Positions 56,724-64,000 of a stretch of 64,000 bases of DNA are shown piece by piece. The stretch comes from Allostella vacuolata (GTDB lineage: Bacteria > Pseudomonadota > Alphaproteobacteria > ATCC43930 > Allostellaceae): assembly GCA_006739055.1 (NCBI GenBank), contig AP019702.1, forward strand, positions 1,736,501-1,800,500, read 5' to 3'. How positions within the stretch are numbered: the stretch's first letter is position 1; each line of letters starts with the position of its first letter. The notes beneath the pieces were generated by a model. It did not search any database, had not been told where the DNA came from, and worked only from the letters and a program-made list of their open reading frames with translations. The position numbers and the translations under genes are program-made.

Positions 56724-57881
56724 ATGTGGAACCTCCGCGACAAGTACTGCATCGCCGGCATCGGCTCGACCGAGTTCTCCAAGGCGTCGGGACGCACCGT
56801 GCTCGATCTCGCCAGCACCGCCTGCCTGGCGGCGCTCGACGATGCCGGGGTCTCGCCCGATGAGGTCGACGGGATCGTCAGCTTCCACTTCAACGATTCG
56901 GTGCCGGCGATCGCGGTCGCCACCCAGCTCGGCGTGCCGGCGGTACGCTACGCGGTCGACACGGCGGGCGGCGGCAACGCCGCCAACCTGATCGTCCTGC
57001 AGGCGGTGGCGGCGATCGAGGCGGGCCTCGCCGAAACGGTGCTGTGCTACCGGGCGATGAACGGCCGGTCGGGCTTCCGGCTGGGCGGCGGGCGCGACAT
57101 GTCCGCCCACGGCATCACCCAGTACACCGCCCCCTTCGGCTGGATCACCTATCCCCAGGCGATGGCCATGTGGTGCCGCCGGCACATGATCGAATACGGC
57201 ACGACCGCCGAGCAGCTGGGCCAGGTGGCGATCACCGCGCGCGCCAACGCCGTCCTCAACGAGCGCGCCATGCAGCGCCTGCCGATGTCGATGGATGACT
57301 ACCTGGCGTCGCGCTTCATCGTCGACCCGTTCCGGCTCTACGACATCTGCCTGGAATCCGACGGCGCCTGCGCCGTCCTGGTGACCCGCGCCGACCGTGC
57401 CCGCGACCTGCGCCAGCGGCCGGTGCACATCATGGGCGGCGCCTATGGCGGCGGGCCGAACCAGGGCGAGGACCTGTTCGACGCGCTGCGCTGGCCCGAC
57501 CATTCCCACAACTATGCCCGCTACATCGCCGCCGACCTGTGGGGCAAGGCCGGGGTCGGCCCGGCCGACGTGGACGTGGCGGAGATCTACGACTGCTTCA
57601 CCTACAGCGTGCTGATGCAGCTGGAGGGGCTCGGCTTCTGCCGGGAGGGGGAGGGCGGGCCGTTCGTCGCCGACGGCAACATCGCCCGCGACGGCCCGCT
57701 TCCGGTCAATACCCATGGCGGCCTGCTGTCGGAGGCGTACATTCACGGCTTCAACCATGTCATCGAGGCGGTGAGCCAGCTGCGCGGCCATGCCGGCGCC
57801 CGCCAGGTCCCGGACGCCGAGATCGCGCTCACCACCGCCGGCGCCATGACCTGCGGCAGCGCCCTGGTGCTGCGGCGATGA
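56724..57881 (+). CDS. Thiolase-like (SCP2-type) protein lacking the nucleophilic cysteine
   Basis: A 385-residue thiolase-fold protein. CIAGIGSTEFSK opens the fold, and EIYDCFTYSVLMQLEGLGFC and NTHGGLLSEAYIHG are SCP2-thiolase segments. The first nucleophile position reads AGGGNAAN (Gly84) instead of the usual Cys, and the GHP histidine motif is also changed (AYIHG). In Ltp2/ChsH2-type pairs, thiolase-like subunits work with a DUF35 protein as aldolases. Such a partner is encoded immediately downstream (ATGA overlap), so retro-aldol cleavage of a beta-hydroxyacyl-CoA is more likely than thiolysis. Confidence 0.86.
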   Translation: MWNLRDKYCIAGIGSTEFSKASGRTVLDLASTACLAALDDAGVSPDEVDGIVSFHFNDSVPAIAVATQLGVPAVRYAVDTAGGGNAANLIVLQAVAAIEAGLAETVLCYRAMNGRSGFRLGGGRDMSAHGITQYTAPFGWITYPQAMAMWCRRHMIEYGTTAEQLGQVAITARANAVLNERAMQRLPMSMDDYLASRFIVDPFRLYDICLESDGACAVLVTRADRARDLRQRPVHIMGGAYGGGPNQGEDLFDALRWPDHSHNYARYIAADLWGKAGVGPADVDVAEIYDCFTYSVLMQLEGLGFCREGEGGPFVADGNIARDGPLPVNTHGGLLSEAYIHGFNHVIEAVSQLRGHAGARQVPDAEIALTTAGAMTCGSALVLRR

Positions 57882-58300
57882 CCTACGCCAAGCCCCTGCC
57901 GGTGCCGGATGCGGATTCGGCGCATTTCTGGGCCGGCTGCCGCTCGCACCGCCTGCTGCTGCAGCGCTGCCGTTCGTGCGGCACCCACCGCTATCCCGCG
58001 GGGCCGGTGTGCCCCGCCTGCCGCTCGCGCGCGGTGGACTGGATCGAGGCCTCGGGCCGCGCCACGGTGTTCAGCTGGATCGTCGTCCGCCACCCGGTGC
58101 CGCGCGACCTCTACCAGGACGAGGTGCCCTACGTGGTCGCCCTGGTCACGCTGGCCGAAGGGCCGCGCATGGCGACCAACATCATCGGGTGCGACCCCGA
58201 TGCGGTGACCGCGGGCATGGCGGTCGAGGTGGTGTTCCGTGAAGCGACGGCGGAGATCGCGCTGCCCTGCTTCCGGCCGGTCCTGGCGGGGGCGCGCTGA
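57878..58300 (+). CDS. Zn-ribbon/OB-fold (DUF35) partner protein
   Basis: A 140-residue protein with an N-terminal rubredoxin-like Zn ribbon: CRSCGTHRYPAGPVCPAC (CxxC-x10-CxxC at about 31-48), followed by the OB fold (ATVFSWIVVRHPVP and so on). DUF35 proteins bind acyl-CoA and form complexes with SCP2-type thiolase-like subunits. The gene overlaps the thiolase-like gene, as expected for a fixed complex. Confidence 0.88.
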   Translation: MTYAKPLPVPDADSAHFWAGCRSHRLLLQRCRSCGTHRYPAGPVCPACRSRAVDWIEASGRATVFSWIVVRHPVPRDLYQDEVPYVVALVTLAEGPRMATNIIGCDPDAVTAGMAVEVVFREATAEIALPCFRPVLAGAR

Positions 58301-59703
58301 TGGGCGAGGCCCTGGCCTTCCGCGACGCCTCGGCGACGCTGGCGCCGATCGAGCGCCTGAGCCGGCCCGAGCTGGAGGCGTTGCAGCTGGCCAAGCTGCG
58401 CCGGCAGCTGGAGCGGCTGTGGCACACCAACCCCTTCTATCGCGCCAGGCTGGAGGCGGCGAAGGTGGTGCCGGACGACATCCGCTCGCTGGCGGATTTC
58501 GCCGCCCGGGTGCCGGTTTCGACCAAGGCCGACTTCCTGGCCGACCAGCAGGAGCACCCGCCCTTCGGCCGCCGCCTCGGCGTGCCGCGGCACGAGGTGA
58601 CGCTGGTCAACATGACCGGCGGCACGTCGGGCCAGGGGCAGGAGGTCTATGGTCGCACCGACCACGACATCGCCATCCAGGGCTACCTGCACCTGCTGCC
58701 CTGGTTCATGGCCGGCCTCCGGCCCGGGCAGATGGCGCTCAACTGCGTGCCCACCGGCGGCCTCACCACCGGCGGCTGGGGACCGCCGGAAGGCTTCCGG
58801 ATCGCCGGCGCCACCGCCTTCCATGCCGGCGGGACCTTGTCGACCGACGCCAAGATCGACCTGATGCTGCGCTTCGGCGAGATGCATTTCATCTATGCCT
58901 CGACCAACTACCTGCACACGCTGAGCGAGGCGTTCCGCCGCCGCGGCATCGTCCCGGCCGAGCGCTTCCCGATGATGCGCGGCATCCATATCGTGGCCGA
59001 GGGCTACCCGCTGGAATGGGCGCGCGCGACCGAGGAATTCTGGGGCTGCCGCCTGCATGAAGGGTATGGCAGCACCCAGGGCGCCGGCTTCATCGCCTCC
59101 ACCTGCGAGGAGGGCGTGGTTCGCGCCGACGGGCGGCGCGGCCTGATGCGCCTGCTCGAATGGATCAACCTGGCCGAGGTCTGCGACCCCGAGACCGGGC
59201 TGCCGGTGGCGCCGGGCGAGGAGGGGGAAATCATCCTGACCAACCTCGACATCCAGGGCTCGCCCGTCCTGCGCTTCTCGACCCGCGACCGGGCCCGCTT
59301 CGTGCCCTGGCAGGAATGCGGCAGCGGCCGGGCCTGGAACTGCCTGGAGACGGGCACGATCGGCCGCTACGACGACATGCTGAAGATTCGCGGCAACAAT
59401 GTCTGGCCGCTGGCGGTCGACACCGCCGTCTTCGCCGAGGCCGAGGTGGCGGAGTATGTCGGCCGGGTCTTCGTCGACGAATCGGGCCGCACCCGCGCCG
59501 TGATTCGCCTGGCGCTGAAGGACAGCCATGCCGATATGGGCGAGGACGCGCGCCGTGTCCTGCTCGGCCGCCTCGGCCAGCGGATCAAGGAGCGCACCAA
59601 CGTGCAGATGGAACTGCACCTGGTGCCGCGGGCGGAGGTGCCGGTCTTCACCTACAAGGCCCGGCGCTGGACCGATGAACGCAAGGAAGGGCTGAAGCGA
59701 TGA
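58300..59703 (+). CDS. Phenylacetate-CoA ligase-like AMP-forming ligase
   Basis: A 467-residue PaaK-type ligase, shorter than the ANL ligases upstream. NMTGGTSGQGQEVYGRTDHD is the P-loop; HEGYGSTQGAGF and GRYDDMLKIRGNNVWPLAVD are characteristic PaaK motifs. The C-terminal lysine lies in FTYKARRWTDE. It activates an aryl- or other cyclic carboxylic acid. TGATG overlap couples it to the DUF35 gene. Confidence 0.85.
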   Translation: MGEALAFRDASATLAPIERLSRPELEALQLAKLRRQLERLWHTNPFYRARLEAAKVVPDDIRSLADFAARVPVSTKADFLADQQEHPPFGRRLGVPRHEVTLVNMTGGTSGQGQEVYGRTDHDIAIQGYLHLLPWFMAGLRPGQMALNCVPTGGLTTGGWGPPEGFRIAGATAFHAGGTLSTDAKIDLMLRFGEMHFIYASTNYLHTLSEAFRRRGIVPAERFPMMRGIHIVAEGYPLEWARATEEFWGCRLHEGYGSTQGAGFIASTCEEGVVRADGRRGLMRLLEWINLAEVCDPETGLPVAPGEEGEIILTNLDIQGSPVLRFSTRDRARFVPWQECGSGRAWNCLETGTIGRYDDMLKIRGNNVWPLAVDTAVFAEAEVAEYVGRVFVDESGRTRAVIRLALKDSHADMGEDARRVLLGRLGQRIKERTNVQMELHLVPRAEVPVFTYKARRWTDERKEGLKR

Positions 59704-59876
59704 ACCCCGACGGCTCCATGCTGTCCGACGCCGACGAGACCCGCCTGCTGCGGGAGATCGCCGAGCGCGCCCGCCGCCTCGCCGGCAGCCCCGACCCGCT
59801 GATGCGGGGGCAGTACCAGCACCTCGCCGGGCGGGTCAGTGCCCTGCTGGCGATCAAGGGCGAGGTGGCGGCATGA
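59700..59876 (+). CDS. Small conserved-context protein (58 aa)
   Basis: A 58-residue, probably helical protein: MNPDGSMLSDADETRLLREI, a charged amphipathic centre (AERARRLAGSPDPLM) and an end LLAIKGEVAA. It overlaps the ligase stop (ATGA) and the SDR start (ATGA), which strongly supports translation. No family known to me; it could be an accessory factor of the ligase or SDR. Confidence 0.6.
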   Translation: MNPDGSMLSDADETRLLREIAERARRLAGSPDPLMRGQYQHLAGRVSALLAIKGEVAA

Positions 59877-60661
59877 GCCGCCCGACCGGGACCCGGCTCG
59901 CCGGGCGGGTGGCCCTCGTCACCGGCGGCGCATCCGGCCTGGGCGAGGCGACGGTGCGCCGCTTCCACGCCGAGGGCGCCTGGGTGATGATCGCCGACAT
60001 CGACGCCCCGCGCGGCAAGTCGCTGGCCCGCCACCTCGGCGACGGCGCGGCCTTCATCGCCTGCGACCACACCGACCGGGCCCAGAACGAGGCCGCGGTG
60101 GCGGCCGCCGAGGCGGAGTTCGGCGGGCTCGACATCCTGCACAACAATGCCGGCGGCCCCTTCGCCGGCGCCTTCGAGACGGCCGACGACGCGACCCTGG
60201 AACGGGTGGTCGGCGTCAACCTGATGGGGGCGATGAAGATGACCCAGGCGGCCCTGCCGGCGCTGCGCCGGGCGGGTGCCGCCCGGCCGGCCGGCGCGGT
60301 GATCCTCTTCACCTCCTCGCTGCAGGGGATCAAGGCCAAGCCCAACTTCAGCATCTACACCGTCGCCAAGCACGGCATCGTCGGGCTGACCCGCAGCCTG
60401 GCGCTGGAACTGGCCCCGGCCAACATCCGGGTCAACGCGGTCTGCCCGACCGTGACCGAGACGCCGATGCTGCCGCATTTCCTGCCCGGCATGGCGGACG
60501 ACATGGACGAGGCGCGCCGCCGCTTCCGCGCCACCATTCCGCTCGGCCGCATGCCGGAGCCGGAGGATACCGCCAACGCCGCGCTGTTCCTCGCCTCCGA
60601 CGAGGCCCGCATGCTGACCGGCGTCGCCCTGCCGGTCGACGGCGGCCAGATGGCCAGCTGA
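59873..60661 (+). CDS. SDR-family oxidoreductase (first of pair)
   Basis: A 262-residue classical SDR: cofactor motif ALVTGGASGLGEATVRRFHA, NNAGG in LHNNAGGPF, catalytic Ser in FTSSLQGIK and YxxxK in SIYTVAKHGIVGL. The acidic residue DID after strand 2 favours NAD. It oxidises a hydroxy intermediate, probably a 3-hydroxyacyl-CoA. It is coupled to the 58-residue gene. Confidence 0.9.
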   Translation: MSRPTGTRLAGRVALVTGGASGLGEATVRRFHAEGAWVMIADIDAPRGKSLARHLGDGAAFIACDHTDRAQNEAAVAAAEAEFGGLDILHNNAGGPFAGAFETADDATLERVVGVNLMGAMKMTQAALPALRRAGAARPAGAVILFTSSLQGIKAKPNFSIYTVAKHGIVGLTRSLALELAPANIRVNAVCPTVTETPMLPHFLPGMADDMDEARRRFRATIPLGRMPEPEDTANAALFLASDEARMLTGVALPVDGGQMAS

Positions 60662-60682
60662 CGCAGAAGGGACCGACCGACC

Positions 60683-61450
60683 ATGAGCTTTCCCAGTTTC
60701 CGGCTCGACGGGCAGGTGGCGCTGGTGACCGGCGGCAACCGCGGCCTGGGTGCGCTCGGCGCGCGGGCCTTCGCCGCGGCCGGCGCCGACGTGGTGATCG
60801 CCGCGCGCGACGTCGACCGTTCCGAGGCGGTGGCGGCCGAGCTGCGCGCCACCGGACGGCGCGCGCTGGCGGTGCCGGCCGACGTCGCCGACCGGGCCTC
60901 GGTCGAGGCCATGGCCGCCCGGGCACTCGACGCCTTCGGCCGGGTCGACATCCTGTTCAACAATGCCGGGGTCATCTCGACCGCGACGGTGACGGAGCTG
61001 GAGGAGGACGCCTGGGACAGCGTCATGGACGTGAGCGCCAAGGGCACCTGGCTGTGCGTCCGCGCCCTCGCCCCGCAGATGATCGCGCGCAGCGCCGGCC
61101 GCATCATCAACATGGCCTCGATCCTGGCCTCGCACGGCATCCCCAACCGCTCGCCCTACTGCGCCGCCAAGGCCGCGGTCGCCAACCTGACGCGGGCGAT
61201 GGCGGTGGAACTGGGGCCCAAGGGGATCACCGTCAACGCGGTGGCGCCGACCGTGTTCGTGACCGACCTCAACCGCCACTTGATCGAGACGCAGCCGCAG
61301 GTCTACGGCGCGGTGCTGGCGCGGATGCCGCTCGGCCGGCTCGGCCAGCCGGAGGACCTGGCGGGCGCGCTGGTCTTCCTCGCCTCGCCGGCATCGGCCT
61401 TCGTCACCGGCCAGATCCTCCATGTCGACGGGGGATTCACCGCCACCTGA
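60683..61450 (+). CDS. SDR-family oxidoreductase (second of pair)
   Basis: A 255-residue classical SDR: ALVTGGNRGLGALGARAFAA, FNNAGVIS, catalytic Ser in NMASILASHG and YxxxK in SPYCAAKAAVANL. AARD after strand 2 suggests NADP preference. GAAGGGACC precedes ATG 60683. It ends the long acyl-CoA operon; the next transcription unit begins with the operator at 61490. Confidence 0.9.
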   Translation: MSFPSFRLDGQVALVTGGNRGLGALGARAFAAAGADVVIAARDVDRSEAVAAELRATGRRALAVPADVADRASVEAMAARALDAFGRVDILFNNAGVISTATVTELEEDAWDSVMDVSAKGTWLCVRALAPQMIARSAGRIINMASILASHGIPNRSPYCAAKAAVANLTRAMAVELGPKGITVNAVAPTVFVTDLNRHLIETQPQVYGAVLARMPLGRLGQPEDLAGALVFLASPASAFVTGQILHVDGGFTAT

Positions 61451-61474
61451 TCGACCGGCCGGCGCGGCGGGACA

Positions 61475-61507
61475 TTGACTTGCGCCAAGTGAATGAACCA
61501 TCATTCA
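61475..61507 (+). promoter_or_regulatory. Promoter with TetR-type operator before liv genes
   Basis: TTGACT at 61475-61480, 17 nt, then CCATCA at 61498-61503. TGAATGA at 61490-61496 and TCATTCA at 61501-61507 form a perfect inverted repeat with a 4-nt centre; the inner core GAACCATCATTC (61495-61506) matches the motif at 43156 and 49558. The spacing of -35 to CCATCATTC (23 nt) is identical to that before 49596. Confidence 0.7.
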
Positions 61508-61557
61508 GTCAACGAAGCGGCCAGGAATCGGCCGCACGGGGGGAGGACAGAGGGAAG

Positions 61558-61644
61558 ATGCCGAGGCCAGCGTCCAGCCGGCGCGGCCCGACCGCGGCGA
61601 GGCCGGCCCATGCCGGACCGCGCCGGAGGCGGGCGCCATGGTGA
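61558..61644 (+). CDS. Possible 28-aa leader peptide before livH
   Basis: An ATG at 61558 sits 9 nt behind a strong GGGGGGAGGA-type ribosome site and reads 28 codons (MPRPASSRRGPTAARPAHAG, then PRRRRAPW), ending inside livH. The arginine- and proline-rich content and overlap suggest a translational leader, but this may be a chance frame in GC-rich DNA. Confidence 0.25.
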   Translation: MPRPASSRRGPTAARPAHAGPRRRRAPW

Positions 61645-62486
61645 TCAACATCCTGAACGGGCTCGTCTATGGCGGGCTGCTCTACATCCTGGCGGTCGGG
61701 CTGGTGCTGATCTTCGGCCTGCGCCGGGTGGTGAACTTCGCCCATGGCAGCCTGTTCATGGTCGGCGGCTACGTCGCCTTCACGGTCGCCGCCTATTCGA
61801 GCTTCTGGGTCGCCCTGCCGGTCTCGATCGTCGTCCTGGCGCTGCTGGGGGTGATCCTCGACCGCTTCGTCTTCCGCCCGCTGCAGCACGAGGACCCGAT
61901 CTCGACCGTGCTCGTCACCTTCGGCCTGCTGCTGGTGCTGGAGGACGTGGTCAAGACCATCTGGGGCAAGGACTTCCTGTCGCTGGCCGCCCCGCCGCTC
62001 CTGTCCGGCACCGTCTCGATCGTGGGCGAGACCTTCCCGGTCTACCGGCTGATGGTGATCGTGGTGGCGGTGCTGGTGGCGGCGGGCCTCAGCCTGTGGC
62101 TGCGCTTCAGCCGCATCGGCCTCTATGTCCGCGCCTCCAGCGTCGATCCGGTGACAACCGGGATGCAGGGGGTCGACACCGACCGGGTCAGCGCGGCCGT
62201 GGTCGCCATCGGCGCCGGGCTGGCCGGCCTGTCCGGCACCATCGCCGCCCCCCTGATGGCGCTGTCGCCGTCGATGGGCAGCTTCATCCTGATCGACAGC
62301 TTCATCGTGGTGGTGGTGGGCGGGCTCGGCAGCTTCTCGGGCGCCTTCATCGCCGCCCTGCTGATCGGCCAGGTGCACAATTTCGGCATCGTCTACATCC
62401 CCTGGGCGGCCTCGCTGATCCCGTTCCTGCTGATGGTGGCGGTGCTGATCTGGCGGCCGACCGGGCTGGCGGGGGGCCGGGCATGA
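61638..62486 (+). CDS. livH: LIV-type ABC transporter permease LivH
   Basis: A 282-residue inner-membrane permease with about eight helices. It opens NILNGLVYGGLLYILAVGLV and has RVVNFAHGSLFMVGGYVAF and GLGSFSGAFIAALLIG, classic LivH segments. GGAGG at 61625-61629 precedes ATG 61638. The LIV family imports branched-chain amino acids but often also aromatic and other carboxylic acids, which suits the neighbouring genes. Its stop overlaps livM (ATGA). Confidence 0.94.
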   Translation: MVINILNGLVYGGLLYILAVGLVLIFGLRRVVNFAHGSLFMVGGYVAFTVAAYSSFWVALPVSIVVLALLGVILDRFVFRPLQHEDPISTVLVTFGLLLVLEDVVKTIWGKDFLSLAAPPLLSGTVSIVGETFPVYRLMVIVVAVLVAAGLSLWLRFSRIGLYVRASSVDPVTTGMQGVDTDRVSAAVVAIGAGLAGLSGTIAAPLMALSPSMGSFILIDSFIVVVVGGLGSFSGAFIAALLIGQVHNFGIVYIPWAASLIPFLLMVAVLIWRPTGLAGGRA

Positions 62487-63475
62487 CCGACATCGTCGCC
62501 GGCGCGCCCACCCGGCCGCGCCGCATGGGCTTCCTCTTCGCCCTGCTGGCGATCGGGGCGGCGGGCTGCACCCTGCCTGCGGTCGTGCAGTCGCCCCTGT
62601 TCCTGACCTTGATGACCCAGGCCGCGATCAACGCGGTGCTGGCGACCGGCGTCGGCTTCCTGGTCCGCCAGAACGGCACCGTCAGCTTCGGCCATGCCGC
62701 CTTCTTCGGCCTGTCCGCCTATGCGACCGCGCTGCTGATCAAGTTCGGCCTGCCGGCGGAGGCGGCGATCATCCTGGCGGTCGCGCTGCCCACCCTGTTC
62801 GCCCTGGCGCTGGGCGTGGTCATTGTCCGCATCACCGGCGTCGCCTTCTCGATGCTGACGCTGGCCGTCGCCCAGGCCTTCCACGAGCTGGTCCTGAAGT
62901 GGCGCGAGCTGGCGAACGGCGACGACGGCATGGCGATCGCCTTTCCGGCCCGCGTGTTCGGCATCGACATGGCCACCTTCCAGCAGCCGGCCAGCATGTT
63001 CCTGGTCTGCTGGGTGGCGCTGATCGCCGTCATTCTCGGCCTGTGGCTCTTGTGCCGCAGCCGCTTCGGCACGCTCACCCTGGCGATCCGCGAGAACGAG
63101 GAGCGGGCGCGCTACATCGGCTATCGGACGGTGCTGCCGCGGGCCATCATCTACGCCGTCTCGGCGGCGATCGCGGCCCTGGCCGGGCTCCTGTTCGCGC
63201 TCTACAACGGCTTCGTGTCGCCCGGCACCCTGCATTGGAGCCTGTCCGGCGAGGCGCTGATCATGGCGATCATCGGCGGCCCGCGGCTGGTCTGGGGCCC
63301 GGCCCTGGGCGGCGTCATCTTCTTCTTCATCAAGAACGCGGCCGGCGACTTCACCGACCATTGGCCGGCGGTGATCGGCATCACCCTGATCCTGGTGACG
63401 GTGCTGCTGCCGCGCGGCGTCGGCGGCGTCCTGGTCTGGCTCGGCGCACGCCTGGGCGGAAGGAGGCCGTCGTGA
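62483..63475 (+). CDS. livM: LIV-type ABC transporter permease LivM
   Basis: A 330-residue permease with the LivM segments GTVSFGHAAFFGLSAYATAL, AIRENEERARYIGY and PRLVWGPALGGVIFFF. It forms the channel with LivH. ATG 62483 overlaps the livH stop, and its own stop overlaps the GTG of the ATPase gene. Confidence 0.94.
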   Translation: MTDIVAGAPTRPRRMGFLFALLAIGAAGCTLPAVVQSPLFLTLMTQAAINAVLATGVGFLVRQNGTVSFGHAAFFGLSAYATALLIKFGLPAEAAIILAVALPTLFALALGVVIVRITGVAFSMLTLAVAQAFHELVLKWRELANGDDGMAIAFPARVFGIDMATFQQPASMFLVCWVALIAVILGLWLLCRSRFGTLTLAIRENEERARYIGYRTVLPRAIIYAVSAAIAALAGLLFALYNGFVSPGTLHWSLSGEALIMAIIGGPRLVWGPALGGVIFFFIKNAAGDFTDHWPAVIGITLILVTVLLPRGVGGVLVWLGARLGGRRPS

Positions 63476-64000
63476 CCGGATCCGCCTGGGCGATCGAGGG
63501 AACCGCGCTGACCCGCCGCTTCGGCGGCTTCGCGGCCCTCGACAACGTCTCGATCGCGGTCCCGCAGGGCGAGATCCGCGGCCTGATCGGCCCCAACGGC
63601 GCCGGCAAGTCGACCCTGATGGACGTGCTGTCCGGCCGCGCCCAGAGCTGGAGCGGCCAGGTGACGATGGACGGGCGCGACATCAGCGCACTCGGCGCGG
63701 TCGAGCGGCGGCGGGCCGGGCTGGCGCGCTCGTTCCAGCGCACCAACATCTTCCCCGACCTGACCATCGACGAGCAGATCCGCCTGGCCGCGGCGACCGC
63801 GGAGCGCGACAACAGCGACGAGGTGATGGCCGAGCTGGGCCTGGCCGACCTCGCCCATCGCCGCGCCGCCGACGTCTCCTACGGCGACCAGCGCCGCCTC
63901 GACCTGGCGCTGGCGCTCGTCGGGCGGCCCAGGGTCCTGCTGCTGGACGAGCCGGCGGCCGGCCTGTCGATGCAGGAATCGATGGTGCTGGCCCGCATCC
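63472..64000 (+). CDS. livG: LIV-type ABC transporter ATP-binding protein (cut by window end)
   Basis: The first 176 residues of a LivG-type ATPase, truncated at base 64000. Walker A GPNGAGKST, signature region VSYGDQRRLDLALAL and Walker B VLLLDEPAAGLS are visible. It starts at GTG 63472, overlapping the livM stop. A second ATPase (LivF) and the periplasmic binding protein are expected beyond the window. Confidence 0.9.
   Translation, partial: MTGSAWAIEGTALTRRFGGFAALDNVSIAVPQGEIRGLIGPNGAGKSTLMDVLSGRAQSWSGQVTMDGRDISALGAVERRRAGLARSFQRTNIFPDLTIDEQIRLAAATAERDNSDEVMAELGLADLAHRRAADVSYGDQRRLDLALALVGRPRVLLLDEPAAGLSMQESMVLARI

Overview
The window is a GC-rich (about 70 percent), densely packed bacterial chromosome segment. 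The gene content points to a metabolically versatile alphaproteobacterium, probably of the Rhodospirillales group: FixJ-type regulators, a PHA synthase, MmsA, many stand-alone ABC importers and acyl-CoA catabolic genes. The genus cannot be fixed from sequence alone. No rRNA, tRNA, CRISPR array, prophage or intact insertion sequence was seen. About 63 protein genes are supported, many joined by ATGA or TGATG stop/start overlaps.

Layout. (1) 1-3.1 kb: a phosphohexomutase and, convergent to it, methylmalonate-semialdehyde dehydrogenase. (2) 3.2-9.1 kb: a six-gene operon with an amino-acid-type ABC importer, an argininosuccinate-lyase-superfamily enzyme and an FAD amine oxidase, probably for uptake and breakdown of an N-substituted amino acid. 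(3) 9.1-12.1 kb: an antitoxin remnant, a 97-bp palindromic repeat, alanine dehydrogenase and an omega-aminotransferase. (4) 12.1-19.5 kb: a DoxX-like membrane protein behind a strong palindrome, a second FAD oxidase, PHA synthase, a lipoprotein hydrolase, a two-gene ThDP decarboxylase and EpmA. (5) 19.5-27.3 kb: four leftward genes (cupin, Tat-dependent hydrolase, NmrA-like protein, secreted hydrolase), then a leftward signalling operon with a four-PAS histidine kinase, two FixJ-type regulators and a lone receiver. A GTATAGG motif precedes both groups. (6) 27.3-32.4 kb: a metallo-beta-lactamase-fold hydrolase and a polyamine-type ABC importer. (7) 32.4-41.2 kb: apt, uncharacterised genes, an NCS2 permease with an extra C-terminal domain, an amidohydrolase with an orotate phosphoribosyltransferase-like gene, and a large RTX repeat protein. 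(8) 41.1-64 kb: a large acyl-CoA catabolic region with four acyl-CoA ligases, four enoyl-CoA hydratase-fold enzymes, two acyl-CoA dehydrogenases, three SDRs, a quinone oxidoreductase, a thioesterase, a thiolase-like/Zn-ribbon pair, a BenE transporter and a LIV-type ABC importer that runs off the window end.

How the parts fit. Region 8 reads as one substrate programme: import of an aromatic, alicyclic or branched carboxylic acid, CoA activation, dehydrogenation, hydration, oxidation (one SDR resembles BadH of cyclohexanecarboxylate metabolism) and C-C cleavage. Three of its promoters share the 12-bp motif GAACSWTCRTTC over or next to the -10 region, which suggests control by one TetR-type repressor that is not encoded here. 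A HEPN-fold two-gene module, two very small proteins and a second copy of the 97-bp repeat lie within this region.
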